A stretch of DNA of 64,000 nt from NCBI RefSeq assembly GCF_020329505.1, contig NZ_JAGKJJ010000003.1:1-64000 (forward strand). Reading direction: 5' to 3'. The DNA is from Bradyrhizobium semiaridum. GTDB taxonomy: Bacteria > Pseudomonadota > Alphaproteobacteria > Rhizobiales > Xanthobacteraceae. Under the pieces are notes generated by a model. That model was not told the DNA's origin, ran no database searches, and saw only the letters and a program-made list of their open reading frames with translations. Shown here in pieces: positions 45,106 to 53,686 of the stretch. Every line of letters starts with the position of its first letter. Position 1 is the first letter of the stretch. A program made the position numbers and the translations under genes.

Positions 45106-47112
45106 TCACTCCGCAGCTTCCGCTTGGGGTCCGCTGTCCTGCACCTCGCTTTGCAGACCAGCTTGCCCATGCGGCACGGCCGTCCGCAGCAGCGACGGCA
45201 GCCAGGCAGTTGAGGCCAAAAGCTGTTCAGCAGCCTGCGCCATATCGGCCTTCTTCATGTCCGTCAGGCGCCCGGCCGCCTCCTCGCCGATGGCTTCGCG
45301 GACCGCTCCCAGTATGCCAGCCTTGGTGACGCGGCCGAGATAAGTCCGCACCGTCGGCCGCCAGTAGGCCGTCATGTCGAGGGCCACGGCCTCGGCCAAA
45401 CGGCGGGCCGCCGCCAAGGCGCGCGGCCTGCGGTCAAGCGGCAATTTGACCGCATTGACGGTAAGTGCGACGCAGTGCGCGAACAGCGCCATGCGGCTGT
45501 CGTGGTCGAGCTCGGCCACGAAGTCCCACAATGCGCCGACGTCTTTAGGCATCTGCCGTGCCCAATCGGCATGGCGATCCGACCATGCTTTGCCGGCCGG
45601 CGTGTCCTCGATCCCATCCGCGTGCGCAGCCAGATCGGTCTTCACCGGCTGGATGCCGACCACGTGCGCGGCCGCCCCGAGATAGAAGATTTGGGCGGCG
45701 AGCGCATGGGTGACCGCCACGATGGCGACATCCGGCTGCTCACTCAAATTGAGCCGCAGCCCCAAGGTCCGGTGCGCGGTCAGGTCGCGAACCAGAGCGT
45801 CGGACAGCTTCTGGTCCTCGTCCTCCTCATCGTTTGCGCCCTCGTCATCTTCGCCATCCGGCGTTCCCTCCTCGCCGTCCTGGTCGTCCTCATCCCGCGC
45901 CTCGGCATCGCCTTCCGGTCCGGCTTCAGCCTCGGACTTCTCGTCTCCGGGACGGATAAAGCCGCGCTCGATCCGCACCGTGCCATCGTGATTGAGCGTC
46001 ACAAACGCGCCGCCGCGCGCGACGTCGGCCGCATCATAGGCCAGCCGTTTGGCCTCCAACCGCTCGATCTCGGCCTCCAGTTCACCGAACCGCGCGTCAA
46101 CCTCGTCAGGCAGCTCCTCAGCGGTCTGGTGCTGCTCGGTGAGCCGGTCGAACTCGCTCTGGACCGCCAAAAGGGCGGCCTGATCCTCCGCCAACAACTC
46201 GACCGGATACGGATAGACGCGGCGCATGCCATGGGCATGCGGGAAGTCGAGATGGGCCTCCGTCCACTTCCATCCCTCGGCCGCCCGCAGAGCATCCGCT
46301 TCACGATTGAGCCTTGCCGTCACCAAGAGATCGAGCAGCGCGACGTCCTCCAGATAGCCGCCGCGATCCTCGGTGAAGAGGTCGCGCAGGACCGTGCCGC
46401 CCGCCTCCGTATAGGCCTCGAGGCCAACAAAACGCGCTCGGCGATCAGTGGCCGGAACGTGGGTTTCGGTGAGCAGACGGCGGATGGCCGAGGCATCAGG
46501 GGTAAAGGGCAGGCGCTCATAGACCGCTTCCTGCCGGGCATGATCATCCGTGATGGCAAACGCCATCAGCTGTTCAAGAGCCAGATCGCCATCGCGATAG
46601 AGCTGCATCAATTTGGGCGACACCGCCCCCAGCCGCAAGCGCTGCCGCACCACATGCGCCGTCACCCCGAAGCGCGCCGCGATCTCCTCCGCACCGAGCC
46701 CGCGCTCGTCCGAAAGCTTCCGGAACGCCTCGAACTCGTCGGCCGGATGCATCTTCTCCCGGGTGACATTCTCGTCCAGGCTGATCTCGTGGGCATCGTT
46801 CGCGGTATCGACAATGCAGCGGATCGGCTCGCTCTTCCTGATCTCCTTGCGCTGGACCCGCAACAGCTGGGCGAGCCGCCTGCCCTCGCCGATGGTCACG
46901 CAGAAGAAGCCCGTCGGTGCCCCGTCGCCATCGACCTCCGGCTCGACGACCAGATTCTGCAGGATGCCCTTGGCCGCAATGCTTGCCGCCAAGGCCTCGA
47001 TCGTCGCCGCGCTGTGCGGCGTCTTGCGGGCATTCTTCGGCGACTTCTTGAGCTTGCTGAGCGGAATGCGAACCTCCGTTCCATCAGGTATTCCGATTGA
47101 CTTGGCCGACAT
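45106..47112 (-). CDS. Large ParB-domain protein of the ICE
   Basis: 668 aa from the ATG at 47112 (AAGGAG eight bases upstream). ParB/Spo0J N-domain: IPLSKLKKSPKNARKTPHSA, IAAKGILQNLVVEPE, GEGRRLAQLL, and the DENVTREKMHPADEFEAFRK box. HTH: IAARFGVTAHVVRQRLRLGA. A very acidic low-complexity stretch (about residues 400-445, mostly D and E) separates it from a helical C-terminal domain. Such KorB/ParB-like proteins are typical of rhizobial ICEs and plasmids; partition or regulatory CTP-switch activity is inferred. No ParA is visible nearby. Residues upstream of the ATG look random. Confidence 0.9.
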   Translation of the reverse strand: MSAKSIGIPDGTEVRIPLSKLKKSPKNARKTPHSAATIEALAASIAAKGILQNLVVEPEVDGDGAPTGFFCVTIGEGRRLAQLLRVQRKEIRKSEPIRCIVDTANDAHEISLDENVTREKMHPADEFEAFRKLSDERGLGAEEIAARFGVTAHVVRQRLRLGAVSPKLMQLYRDGDLALEQLMAFAITDDHARQEAVYERLPFTPDASAIRRLLTETHVPATDRRARFVGLEAYTEAGGTVLRDLFTEDRGGYLEDVALLDLLVTARLNREADALRAAEGWKWTEAHLDFPHAHGMRRVYPYPVELLAEDQAALLAVQSEFDRLTEQHQTAEELPDEVDARFGELEAEIERLEAKRLAYDAADVARGGAFVTLNHDGTVRIERGFIRPGDEKSEAEAGPEGDAEARDEDDQDGEEGTPDGEDDEGANDEEDEDQKLSDALVRDLTAHRTLGLRLNLSEQPDVAIVAVTHALAAQIFYLGAAAHVVGIQPVKTDLAAHADGIEDTPAGKAWSDRHADWARQMPKDVGALWDFVAELDHDSRMALFAHCVALTVNAVKLPLDRRPRALAAARRLAEAVALDMTAYWRPTVRTYLGRVTKAGILGAVREAIGEEAAGRLTDMKKADMAQAAEQLLASTAWLPSLLRTAVPHGQAGLQSEVQDSGPQAEAAE

Positions 47113-47476
47113 GATCGATCTCCTTTTTGGCTTGATGGGTGCAAGGCGCACTCCGCGCCTGCGCCCCTGCCCGTCGGCGAGACCGGGGGTAGCAAGCGCC
47201 AGGGCGACCCGAGCGGAGGGGGATCGCCCGCCCCAATTGGGGCCGCTCGATAGAAGCGGGTCTGCACAAGCGCGTCCTACATTGTCCAAAGTCGGCAAAT
47301 GAGCAGAGCGCGGAAGACCGGGGAGACCGCTCGGGTTGGCGCCGGCATCGGCCGGCGCTTTACCCTGGCGCGCGCGAGGGACGGCGTCCCTTAGCTCTCG
47401 ATGATGAGAACGCTGAGCAACCCGGAACAATTGAAATCAAGCCGCAGGTGACAAGATCAAAAACGCAGCCGCCGAT

Positions 47477-47603
47477 GGGGCAGTGATAGCGACGCGGGCA
47501 TGCAATGTCCGCGGGCCTTGAGGCGACTGCAGTCGAACGACCGGTCAACAAGGCACCCGAACGCGGGACAGTGATAACGACGCCGGCACGCAATGACGGC
47601 GGG
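47477..47603. repeat. Pair of imperfect 38-bp direct repeats
   Basis: GGGCAGTGATAGCGACGCGG at 47478 and GGGACAGTGATAACGACGCC at 47565 begin two aligned stretches of about 38 bp, each continuing as GGCA(T/C)GCAATG(T/A)C and a GCGGG run. Spacing 87-88 bp. They lie upstream of the ParB-domain gene. Confidence 0.55.
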
Positions 47604-47772
47604 GCCCGCGGGCGAGTGCCTCCGGCGAGCGACACATTATATTTATCTCGACTTGCGCGAAGGATCGAAGCCGGATGGCCGAGACGCCACGCGGCTCGGT
47701 TCTCGAGAGCCTAGTGCGGCATTGCCGCACGCGCCATGCAATTACAACGTTTGAGGGCTCTGGATCCCGTCG

Positions 47773-47976
47773 CTACCTCTTATCAACGGTGACGACCATA
47801 GCGCCAAAGCCGGGCTGTGCCGGATCCAGGCTGTTGCTGACGACTGAACTCCTCAGCAGCGGAATTGCGATTATGTCCGGAATAATTCCCGCGGAGAGCA
47901 ATTGAAGGAAGCAGATCGTCCGCGCAATGTCGGCTTCAACGACCTGTCGAAACGAACTATTTCGAACGCGTCGCAT
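47773..47976 (-). CDS. Possible 67-aa hypothetical protein
   Basis: Reads MRRVRNSSFRQVVEADIART, then CFLQLLSAGIIPDIIAIPLL and ends GFGAMVVTVDKR. The alternation of a helical start and hydrophobic strands looks protein-like, but I do not recognise it and the ribosome site is weak. Alone in a gene-poor stretch. Confidence 0.35.
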   Translation of the reverse strand: MRRVRNSSFRQVVEADIARTICFLQLLSAGIIPDIIAIPLLRSSVVSNSLDPAQPGFGAMVVTVDKR

Positions 47977-48241
47977 TGTGCCACTCCGAACCGCGCGGCA
48001 TTATTTCAACAGCACGGGACCCGCGTCGATTCTGATCCGAAACAACGTGGTAACAGCACCTGAGCGCGCTCATGCCGATCGGTACGTATTCAAGTGTACG
48101 CCCGGGCCGGCTATTCGCTTTGAGCCACGTCAACTCGCGCGGACTGCGACGCCGAGGTATTCCGCGGGACGTCGCGCTCACCGAAGAGGTCGTCGCCCTT
48201 CGCCCGCTTCAGGTCGACTTGTGGACGGGCGGCGAATTCAT

Positions 48242-48409
48242 TCACTCGTCGCTCGGACCGGCCCCATCGCCCAGCTCGAGCAGATTCAGCGCCGTCTCGA
48301 TCTGGGCGAGTAGCGCCTGGATTTCCTCGCGCTCGTTGGGGCCTGGTTCGTTCTCCAGGCGTTCCAGGAGCGCCTGTTTCCGCGCGAGCAGCTTTGCGAC
48401 CGTCGACAT
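48242..48409 (-). CDS. Small coiled-coil protein, 55 aa
   Basis: MSTVAKLLARKQALLERLEN, then PGPNEREEIQALLAQIETAL and NLLELGDGAGPSDE: two amphipathic helices joined by a P-G-P turn. A GGGGAGG Shine-Dalgarno lies five bases upstream of the ATG at 48409, which makes the gene convincing despite its length. Function unknown. The next frame upstream on this strand is the zinc-ribbon piece. Confidence 0.7.
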   Translation of the reverse strand: MSTVAKLLARKQALLERLENEPGPNEREEIQALLAQIETALNLLELGDGAGPSDE

Positions 48410-48520
48410 CGCGCCTCCCCACGTTTGCCATCGACAAACGAGGTGGTGCGCCCACGACGAACTTGCCAGTCCCGGCCCTGCGAGGCCCGGACCGGGGTCG
48501 GGCCCATTTTTCCCGGCTCA

Positions 48521-48720
48521 CTATTTCGCCGGCGGCCGCAGCGGGCCTTCCACCCAGTTCCGGGCGGCGGGATCGTGCAGCGGATCATCATCGCAATCGG
48601 GGCAGACGTAGCGCTCCCCGCCTCTGGCCCTCTCGTCGCGCACAAGCTTCATCGGCCGCCGACAGTGCGGGCACGGCTTCGGGATTGGATGCAGCAGCGA
48701 TATTTGGCTTTCCCGCCTCG
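48521..48720 (-). pseudogene. Zinc-ribbon protein lacking a clear start
   Basis: Open frame SLLHPIPKPCPHCRRPMKLV, then ERYVCPDCDDDPLHDP and RNWVEGPLRPPAK: two CxxC pairs 24 residues apart make a zinc ribbon. A stop lies just upstream of residue 1 and no ATG, GTG or TTG precedes the first CxxC pair. The only ATG (48652) comes after it and would give 43 residues with half a ribbon. Either a truncated gene or one with a non-standard start. Confidence 0.5.
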
Positions 48721-48821
48721 ATCAGCGTAGTGCCGTTTGCCAGGCGGGGACAAGCGATCTCTTGACCTGAGCCTCACCGACCATCGAAGATCGGCGTTCG
48801 GCGATGTTGTGGGGTGGCGTC

Positions 48822-49022
48822 ATGGAAGAGTTCTACAGCGGCTTCGCGCAGCGGGCGCGCGATCTGGCGGAGAAGGCCGACCCGTTCACCAAGCGGCGGC
48901 TTCTCGATCTGGCTCAAAGGTACGAGCTCAAGAGCAGACCGGGACCGAGCTACGGACGACCCTCACCGCCCCCGCGATCAACCCCGCCGACGGTCCTCTT
49001 CTCCGGCTCCGGCGAAGCCTGA
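48822..49022 (+). CDS. Small helical hypothetical protein
   Basis: 66 aa from the ATG at 48822: MEEFYSGFAQRARDLAEKAD, PFTKRRLLDLAQRYELKSRP, then a Pro/Ser-rich end. The R-A-R-D-L-A-E-K-A-D-P-F-T-K-R-R-L-L-D-L-A pattern is familiar from small uncharacterised Bradyrhizobium proteins. Overlaps the convergent response-regulator gene at its 3' end by about 70 bp. Confidence 0.65.
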   Translation: MEEFYSGFAQRARDLAEKADPFTKRRLLDLAQRYELKSRPGPSYGRPSPPPRSTPPTVLFSGSGEA

Positions 49023-49450
49023 CACCGGGACCCGCTTTCGCCCTGCAAACCGCGGTGTCCAGGGGATCCTCCCGGCGATGTCGCGCCAGCGAGCAGCTGC
49101 GAGATGGCGGCCGTCAATTGCGCTGGCGCAAAGGGCTTCTCGATCAGGACGCTGCGGTCGACGCCTTGCGATTCCCAGTCCGTCGCGCTGGCGCTCGTCA
49201 TGTAGAGCACGGGGAAGTCTGGCGTGATTTCCCTGATCTGCCTCGCCAGCTCCCATCCGCTAATGCCGTCACCCAGGTTGACCGTGAGCGGCGCCCGACA
49301 TCCCTCGCGGCCGTCGCGAAAGGTGGTTAGGGCCGCTTCCCCCGAATGGACCGGGCAGGCCTCAAAACCGCCGTCGAGCAAGGCGTCCTCGATGAAGCTG
49401 CAGATCAGCGCTTCATCCTCCACGACCAGAACACGTACGGCACCACCCAC
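48950..49450 (-). CDS. Receiver-domain protein without the phospho-acceptor Asp
   Basis: 166 aa, a stand-alone CheY-like receiver: VRVLVVEDEALICSFIEDAL (acid pocket intact), PDFPVLYMTSASA and SVLIEKPFAPAQLTAAISQL (Lys intact). At the end of strand 3, where L-V-T-D-V-N-L is expected, it reads PLTVNLGDG: the phosphorylated Asp is missing, as if one codon was deleted. The last 45 residues are a disordered Gly/Pro/Arg tail that overlaps the convergent gene. May act without phosphorylation or be on the way to decay. Confidence 0.85.
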   Translation of the reverse strand: MGGAVRVLVVEDEALICSFIEDALLDGGFEACPVHSGEAALTTFRDGREGCRAPLTVNLGDGISGWELARQIREITPDFPVLYMTSASATDWESQGVDRSVLIEKPFAPAQLTAAISQLLAGATSPGGSPGHRGLQGESGSRCQASPEPEKRTVGGVDRGGGEGRP

Positions 49451-49459
49451 TTTCAGGCC

Positions 49460-49822
49460 TCAGGCCACCGGCACACCGTAGTAGGCGTTCACGGAGCGCG
49501 TGGTCGCGGGGTCGCTCCAATTCCAACTGCTCTCGTCGGCATATTTGGGGGCGCCGCGGAGCTGGTCCTGAGTGATGCCCGTGACGTAGCCGCCGAGGTT
49601 GGTGTCGTATTTCAGCGCCTGCCAGGGCAGCGGATAGTGATCGTCACCGATGCCGAGCAGACCGCCGAAGCTGAGCACCGCGTACGATACCTTGCCGCTG
49701 ACCTTGTCGATCATGACGCGCTCGATGTAGCCGACCTTCTCTCCGTTCGCTCCGTACACGTTCGTGCCCTCGACCTTGTCGCTTCCGATGAGACTGAACG
49801 TCTCGCGCTCTTCCCTGGCCAT
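49460..49822 (-). CDS. PRC-barrel domain protein
   Basis: 120 aa from the ATG at 49822, with GGAGG seven bases upstream. FSLIGSDKVEGTNVYGANGE, KVGYIERVMIDKVSGKVSYA, GDDHYPLPWQALKYD form a PRC barrel; the tail has GAPKYADESSWNWSD. Stress-linked PRC-barrel proteins of this kind are common in rhizobia. A TTG at 49855 would add 11 residues. The next 340 bp to the right hold no intact gene. Confidence 0.9.
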   Translation of the reverse strand: MAREERETFSLIGSDKVEGTNVYGANGEKVGYIERVMIDKVSGKVSYAVLSFGGLLGIGDDHYPLPWQALKYDTNLGGYVTGITQDQLRGAPKYADESSWNWSDPATTRSVNAYYGVPVA

Positions 49823-50215
49823 GTTGACCTCCGGGGTGTTGTCCTCCGGAGTCAACCGCAGGATGATCTCACTGTTCCTGGCTAAAAGCCCTAGCCGCGG
49901 CCACCGGACCGGATGAGGCTGCCGCGCTGCCCGCCCTAGAAAGGCGCCCGGCCTCGAAGTCCTGCGCGGAAACGGATTGCGGAAAGATACAGCCTCGCTC
50001 TTGCAGACCCTAGTTTGGCGCTGGATCGGAGGCTGTTCCGGAGATCAGCCGCCTCGCCGACAGAGCCAGCCCGTCGCGGCTTTGCCGGGGTCCAGGGAGC
50101 AAACCGTCGGTACCCGCGTTTTCCGTATCTGTCACGGCGATCAACATGCCTGGAGCCAAGAGGTCATGCGCGCGGCCAAGGAGAGCAGACGGTCCAAGAA
50201 GTCCCGCTTCCTTCG

Positions 50216-50425
50216 CGACGCGATGGTCGACGTCCAGATTGCCAGCCGCGGCGTTCGCAACAAGCGGGTCCTGCTCTCTATGCGGCAGATCCCGCGCGAA
50301 ATCTTCCTTGAGCGGCGGTTCGCGGAGGCCGCGTATGAAGACGGTGCCGTGCCGATCCCGGAAGGACAAACCCTCTCTCATCCCTACATCGTCGCCAGAA
50401 TGCTCGAGGCTGCTGCAATCGCGAA
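50216..50425 (+). pseudogene. Fragment of protein-L-isoaspartate O-methyltransferase
   Basis: Within a longer open frame (49977-50552), residues RDAMVDVQIASRGVRNKRVL, LSMRQIPREIFLERRFAEAA and YEDGAVPIPEGQTLSHPYIV match the N-terminal third of Pcm proteins, including the G-Q-T-x-S-x-P-Y motif. The SAM-binding Gly loop that should follow is absent; the frame drifts into unrelated sequence. A relic of a repair methyltransferase. Confidence 0.65.
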
Positions 50426-50589
50426 GTCCATGGCGGATGCATTTGACCGCTGGATCGAGCACGCGACGCCTTCCGGATCGTGCTCGTCGAACCGTCTGTC
50501 GGCGGCTTCGGGGGACGCGAAACACCTTCACCCGATTGCCACGCTCTTCTGAAAGTCCTGGACTTCACGCTGCCGACCACCGGCGCGCC

Positions 50590-50820
50590 TGCTCACGCTG
50601 CTGCTCGAGACCGCCCGCAAGCCGACGATGCGCGTTTGGGCGGAGCAGACCGCTTTTTCCCTGAAGCGCCGCGGGTATCGTTGGAACGACGGCAGCGACG
50701 GTAGGCCGAAGTCGATGTCGACGAGGCCGGCCTGGACGACGAGATCGCGTTCCTCAGGGCCGAGATCTACATCCGCGAGGTCGAGCCCAGCGTGCAGAGG
50801 CGGACCGCCTTTACTCGCTT
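50590..50820 (+). pseudogene. Relic of a DnaQ-like 3'-5' exonuclease C-terminus
   Basis: TLLLETARKPTMRVWAEQTA, then FSLKRRGYRWNDGSDGRPKS in one frame, followed in another frame by VDVDEAGLDDEIAFLRAEIY and QRRTAFTRFSA. Together they resemble the tail of a rhizobial 3'-5' exonuclease, broken by at least one frameshift, and the catalytic Exo domain is missing. Confidence 0.6.
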
Positions 50821-50843
50821 CTCGGCCGGCGATCTTGTCGGCG

Positions 50844-51032
50844 CTATCGGCCCAGACGCTTCTCGACGCGCTTCCGGGAGTTGCCGACTTTCTTGACGGC
50901 CTTCTTCACGGCGGATGCCGAGCGGCCGGTCTTCTTCGCTTCGTACCTGACTTCATAGTCCTGGCCCTTGGCCACCCGCGCTCGGTCCTGTTTGCGTCCC
51001 CGCGCCGTCTTCGTCTTCTTCGCTGCTGCCAC
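50844..51032 (-). CDS. DUF3606 protein
   Basis: 62 aa from a GTG at 51032 (GGAGG six bases upstream). Lys-rich start, then QDRARVAKGQDYEVRYEAKK, TGRSASAVKKAVKKVGNSRK, RVEKRLGR: DUF3606 in full. Small basic proteins possibly DNA-associated. An ATG 33 bp upstream lacks a good ribosome site. Confidence 0.85.
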   Translation of the reverse strand: MAAAKKTKTARGRKQDRARVAKGQDYEVRYEAKKTGRSASAVKKAVKKVGNSRKRVEKRLGR

Positions 51033-51149
51033 TGGCTCCTCCTCTTGCGAATGATGCCAGTGCAACGCCGCTAGGATTCGCGGGGTTCCCAGTCTGTACC
51101 CCGTCGATCCCGACCGAACTAAAGGCGAAAGCCGGCGTTTACCTGGACC

Positions 51150-51428
51150 ATGTCAGACGCATTCGACTATTTCCGAGCCTACGCTGTCCGAGCTCTTTGC
51201 ATGGCGAGATCGATGCCACGGGGGAGGATGAAGCATCTGCAGCTGGTCGCGGGGCGGATCTACAATCTCCTCAAGAAGGAGGCCGCGTACGGCCCCAATA
51301 CCCAGCATCTCGAGGACTTTCGCGCAGCTCGGAAGCTCGAGAGCTCTCTCGATGGGCGACCAAGTGACCGCTCGGGCTACCGCCTTGCTGCGGCGCCGCC
51401 GCAAAGCGTGGAGCGGGAGGCTCGCTGA
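51150..51428 (+). CDS. Small hypothetical protein ahead of polX
   Basis: 92 aa. MSDAFDYFRAYAVRALCMAR, GRMKHLQLVAGRIYNLLKKE, then YGPNTQHLEDFRAARKLESS. Helical and basic. The stop adjoins the polX start with no gap, so the two form an operon; similar proteins next to repair genes are common in Bradyrhizobium. Function unknown. Confidence 0.75.
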   Translation: MSDAFDYFRAYAVRALCMARSMPRGRMKHLQLVAGRIYNLLKKEAAYGPNTQHLEDFRAARKLESSLDGRPSDRSGYRLAAAPPQSVEREAR

Positions 51429-53111
51429 ATGCCTTCGCTCGACGCTCGCGCTGTGGCAGGTCTCCTGCGAGAGTACGCGCAGCGCACCGCCCTGCGAGGC
51501 GGCAACCCCTATCGGTCGAAGGCCTATTCGAGAGCCGCCGATAGCCTGGCGGCAATTGCCGTTCCTCTGGACGTGCTCATCGCCGAAGATCGGCTGACGG
51601 AGATCCCCGGGGTCGGTGATGCGATCGCCGACATCATCATCAAGCTCCACAAGACGGGCAGCCATCCGAGCCTCGAAAAGCTGCGGAAGGAGATACCTGC
51701 TGGTGTGCTCGAGATGCTCGCCGTGCCCGGCCTTCGTCCGGAGAAGGTGTTGCGGCTCTACAAAGATCTGGGCATCGCTTCCCTCGCCGAACTGGAGGCC
51801 GCCGCTAAGGACGACCGAATCAAGAGGGCGAAAGGGCTCGGCGCCGCGCTGCAGGCCAAGATTCTGCAGAACCTGGCCATCGCCAAAAGCGGAGAAGGCC
51901 GCCTCCACCTGCACCGTGCCGCCGCCCTGCTGGCGCATGCGAAGGAATCGATCCGCAAGTCTCGCCCCGAACTCAAGCGCGTGACGATCGCCGGCGATTT
52001 CCGTCGTGGCTGCGAGCTCGTCGGCGATTTCGCGATGGTCGCAGAAGTTGCAAAGGCGGCGAAGACTTCAAAGGCGCTGGCGGCGGACGGATTGCAGGTT
52101 CACGTGTCCGACCGCAATCACTTCGGCGCCTCCCTTCTGTTCGCCACCGGCTCTTCCGCTCACATCGAGCAACTTCAATCGCTGGCCGCCGAGAAAGAGA
52201 TGATGTTGGAAGCGGACGGCTTGCACAAGGAGCGCACCCTGATCTCCGGGGAGGAGGCCGAAATCTATCGTGCTCTCGGCCTGCCTTTCATCGATCCCGA
52301 ACTCCGGGAGGGGCGCGGCGAGATCGAGCTTGCCCTGAAGGGCAAGCTGCCGAAGCTCGTCACCGATCAGGACCTTCGTGGAATCCTTCACTGCCACACC
52401 GACGCCTCAGACGGGACCGAGACCCTGGAGACCATGGCCAAAGCCACGCGCCAGCGCGGTTTCGAGTATTTCGGGGTCGCGGACCATTCAAAGTCCGCGC
52501 ACTATGCGGGCGGTCTCTCGGTCGAGGAGATCGCGCAGCAGCACCGAGAAGCCGACCGGTTGAACAAGCGGTTCGGCAAGGATTTCCGGATTCTGAAAGG
52601 CATCGAGTCCGACATTCTGGCCGACGGTTCCTTGGACTATCCGGACGACGTGCTGGAGCGCTTCGACTTCGTGGTCGCGAGCATTCACGGCCGCTTCAAA
52701 CTGGACCGCAAGGCGCAGACGCAGCGCCTGCTGCGCGCTATCGCCAATCCTCACACCACGATCATCGGCCACATGACCGGTCGGCAGCTCCAGCGCCGGC
52801 CAGGCTACGAAATCGACATCGAGAAGGTGCTTCGAGCATGCGCCAAGCATGACGTTGTCGTCGAGATCAATGCACACCCGTGGCGGCTCGACCTCGATTG
52901 GCGTTGGCACCAGGCGGCCCTTGAGTTCGGCTGCATGATGAGCATCAATCCGGACGCGCACTCGATTCCGGAACTCGACCACATGCACTGGGGTGTCGAG
53001 ATGGCGCGCAAGGGCGGCGTGCCCGCGGCCCGGGTGCTGAACGCGATGACGCTGCCGGAGATCACGCGTTACCTCCGCCAGAAGCGGCGCTCGCTCGCCC
53101 GGGCAGCCTGA
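51429..53111 (+). CDS. polX: PolX-type protein (Pol beta-like + PHP exonuclease)
   Basis: 560 aa. Residues 1-150: helix-hairpin-helix domains (IPGVGDAIADI and VPGLRPEKV). 180-310: Pol X nucleotidyltransferase with AGDFRRGCELVGD, but DxD reads D200-F-A202, and the third carboxylate strand is LQVHVSD. 335-555: PHP phosphoesterase with ILHCHTDASDG, GVADHSKSAH, GIESDIL, ASIHGRF, IGHMTGR, EINAHPWRLD and NPDAHS, all metal ligands present. Predicted Mn-dependent 3'-5' exonuclease/phosphatase; polymerase activity doubtful. Overlaps the MOSC gene by 1 bp and belongs to a repair cluster with the ligase. Confidence 0.92.
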   Translation: MPSLDARAVAGLLREYAQRTALRGGNPYRSKAYSRAADSLAAIAVPLDVLIAEDRLTEIPGVGDAIADIIIKLHKTGSHPSLEKLRKEIPAGVLEMLAVPGLRPEKVLRLYKDLGIASLAELEAAAKDDRIKRAKGLGAALQAKILQNLAIAKSGEGRLHLHRAAALLAHAKESIRKSRPELKRVTIAGDFRRGCELVGDFAMVAEVAKAAKTSKALAADGLQVHVSDRNHFGASLLFATGSSAHIEQLQSLAAEKEMMLEADGLHKERTLISGEEAEIYRALGLPFIDPELREGRGEIELALKGKLPKLVTDQDLRGILHCHTDASDGTETLETMAKATRQRGFEYFGVADHSKSAHYAGGLSVEEIAQQHREADRLNKRFGKDFRILKGIESDILADGSLDYPDDVLERFDFVVASIHGRFKLDRKAQTQRLLRAIANPHTTIIGHMTGRQLQRRPGYEIDIEKVLRACAKHDVVVEINAHPWRLDLDWRWHQAALEFGCMMSINPDAHSIPELDHMHWGVEMARKGGVPAARVLNAMTLPEITRYLRQKRRSLARAA

Positions 53112-53674
53112 TGCCGCAGGCGAATCATCTCTCGCTCGAGGGAAAGGTGGTGGCGGTCGCCGCCGATCGCGGGCACCGCTTCAGCAAACGGGTCCAGGAG
53201 CGCATAGTCTTGGTGGCAGGCCACGGCGTCGAAGGCGACGCCCACGCCGGCCCTTTCGTCCGGCATCGCTATCTGGCTCGCCGCAGACCCCGCCTGCCCA
53301 ATCTCCGGCAGGTCCACCTGATCCCGTCCGAGCTGTTCGCGAACCTCGGCAAAGCTGGCTTCTCAGTCGCAGCAGGAGATCTCGGTGAGAACATCACCAC
53401 CGTCGGCCTGGATTTGGAGCGGATGCCCCTCGGCACCCTCATCGAACTGGGGCCTACGGCCATCGTCGAGCTGACCGGTCTCCGGATGCCCTGTATCCTC
53501 ATTGACCGCTTCCGGCCCGGCCTGAAACGGCAGGTGCTTTCGTCGGCGGAAACCGGCCCTCCATTCAAATCAGGGGTGCTTGGCCTGGTTCGGGCCGGCG
53601 GACCGGTCGCGGCGGGCGATGTCGCGCGGATTCGGCTTCCGTCCTCCTCGCTTCGAGCCTTGCCCGCTCTGTAG
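53111..53674 (+). CDS. MOSC-domain protein
   Basis: 187 aa. GHGVEGDAHAG, RQVHLIPSEL, AGDLGENITTVGLDL and TGLRMPCILIDRFRPGL mark a MOSC domain, including the conserved Cys in the last motif. MOSC domains carry sulfur or bind molybdopterin in MoCo sulfurase relatives; small solo forms reduce N-hydroxylated substrates or remain unstudied. Sits between polX and the ligase, touching both, which suggests co-expression without an obvious link. Confidence 0.88.
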   Translation: MPQANHLSLEGKVVAVAADRGHRFSKRVQERIVLVAGHGVEGDAHAGPFVRHRYLARRRPRLPNLRQVHLIPSELFANLGKAGFSVAAGDLGENITTVGLDLERMPLGTLIELGPTAIVELTGLRMPCILIDRFRPGLKRQVLSSAETGPPFKSGVLGLVRAGGPVAAGDVARIRLPSSSLRALPAL

Positions 53675-53686
53675 AAAGACCCGGCC

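Larger units (their letters stand above)
47113..48241. other. Gene-poor stretch upstream of the ParB gene
   Basis: Apart from the direct repeats and the possible 67-aa frame at 47773-47976, nothing here looks coding. The part before 47430 is an out-of-family extension of the ParB frame and probably the leader of that gene. This is a natural edge between the conjugation module and the accessory patchwork to the right. Confidence 0.4.

Noticed and set aside
45475..47100. 541-codon plus-strand frame
   Set aside because: Antisense shadow of the ParB-domain gene in GC-rich DNA.
49977..50552. 191-codon frame as an intact gene
   Set aside because: Only a Pcm-like middle part is protein-like; both ends are random, so it is called a relic.
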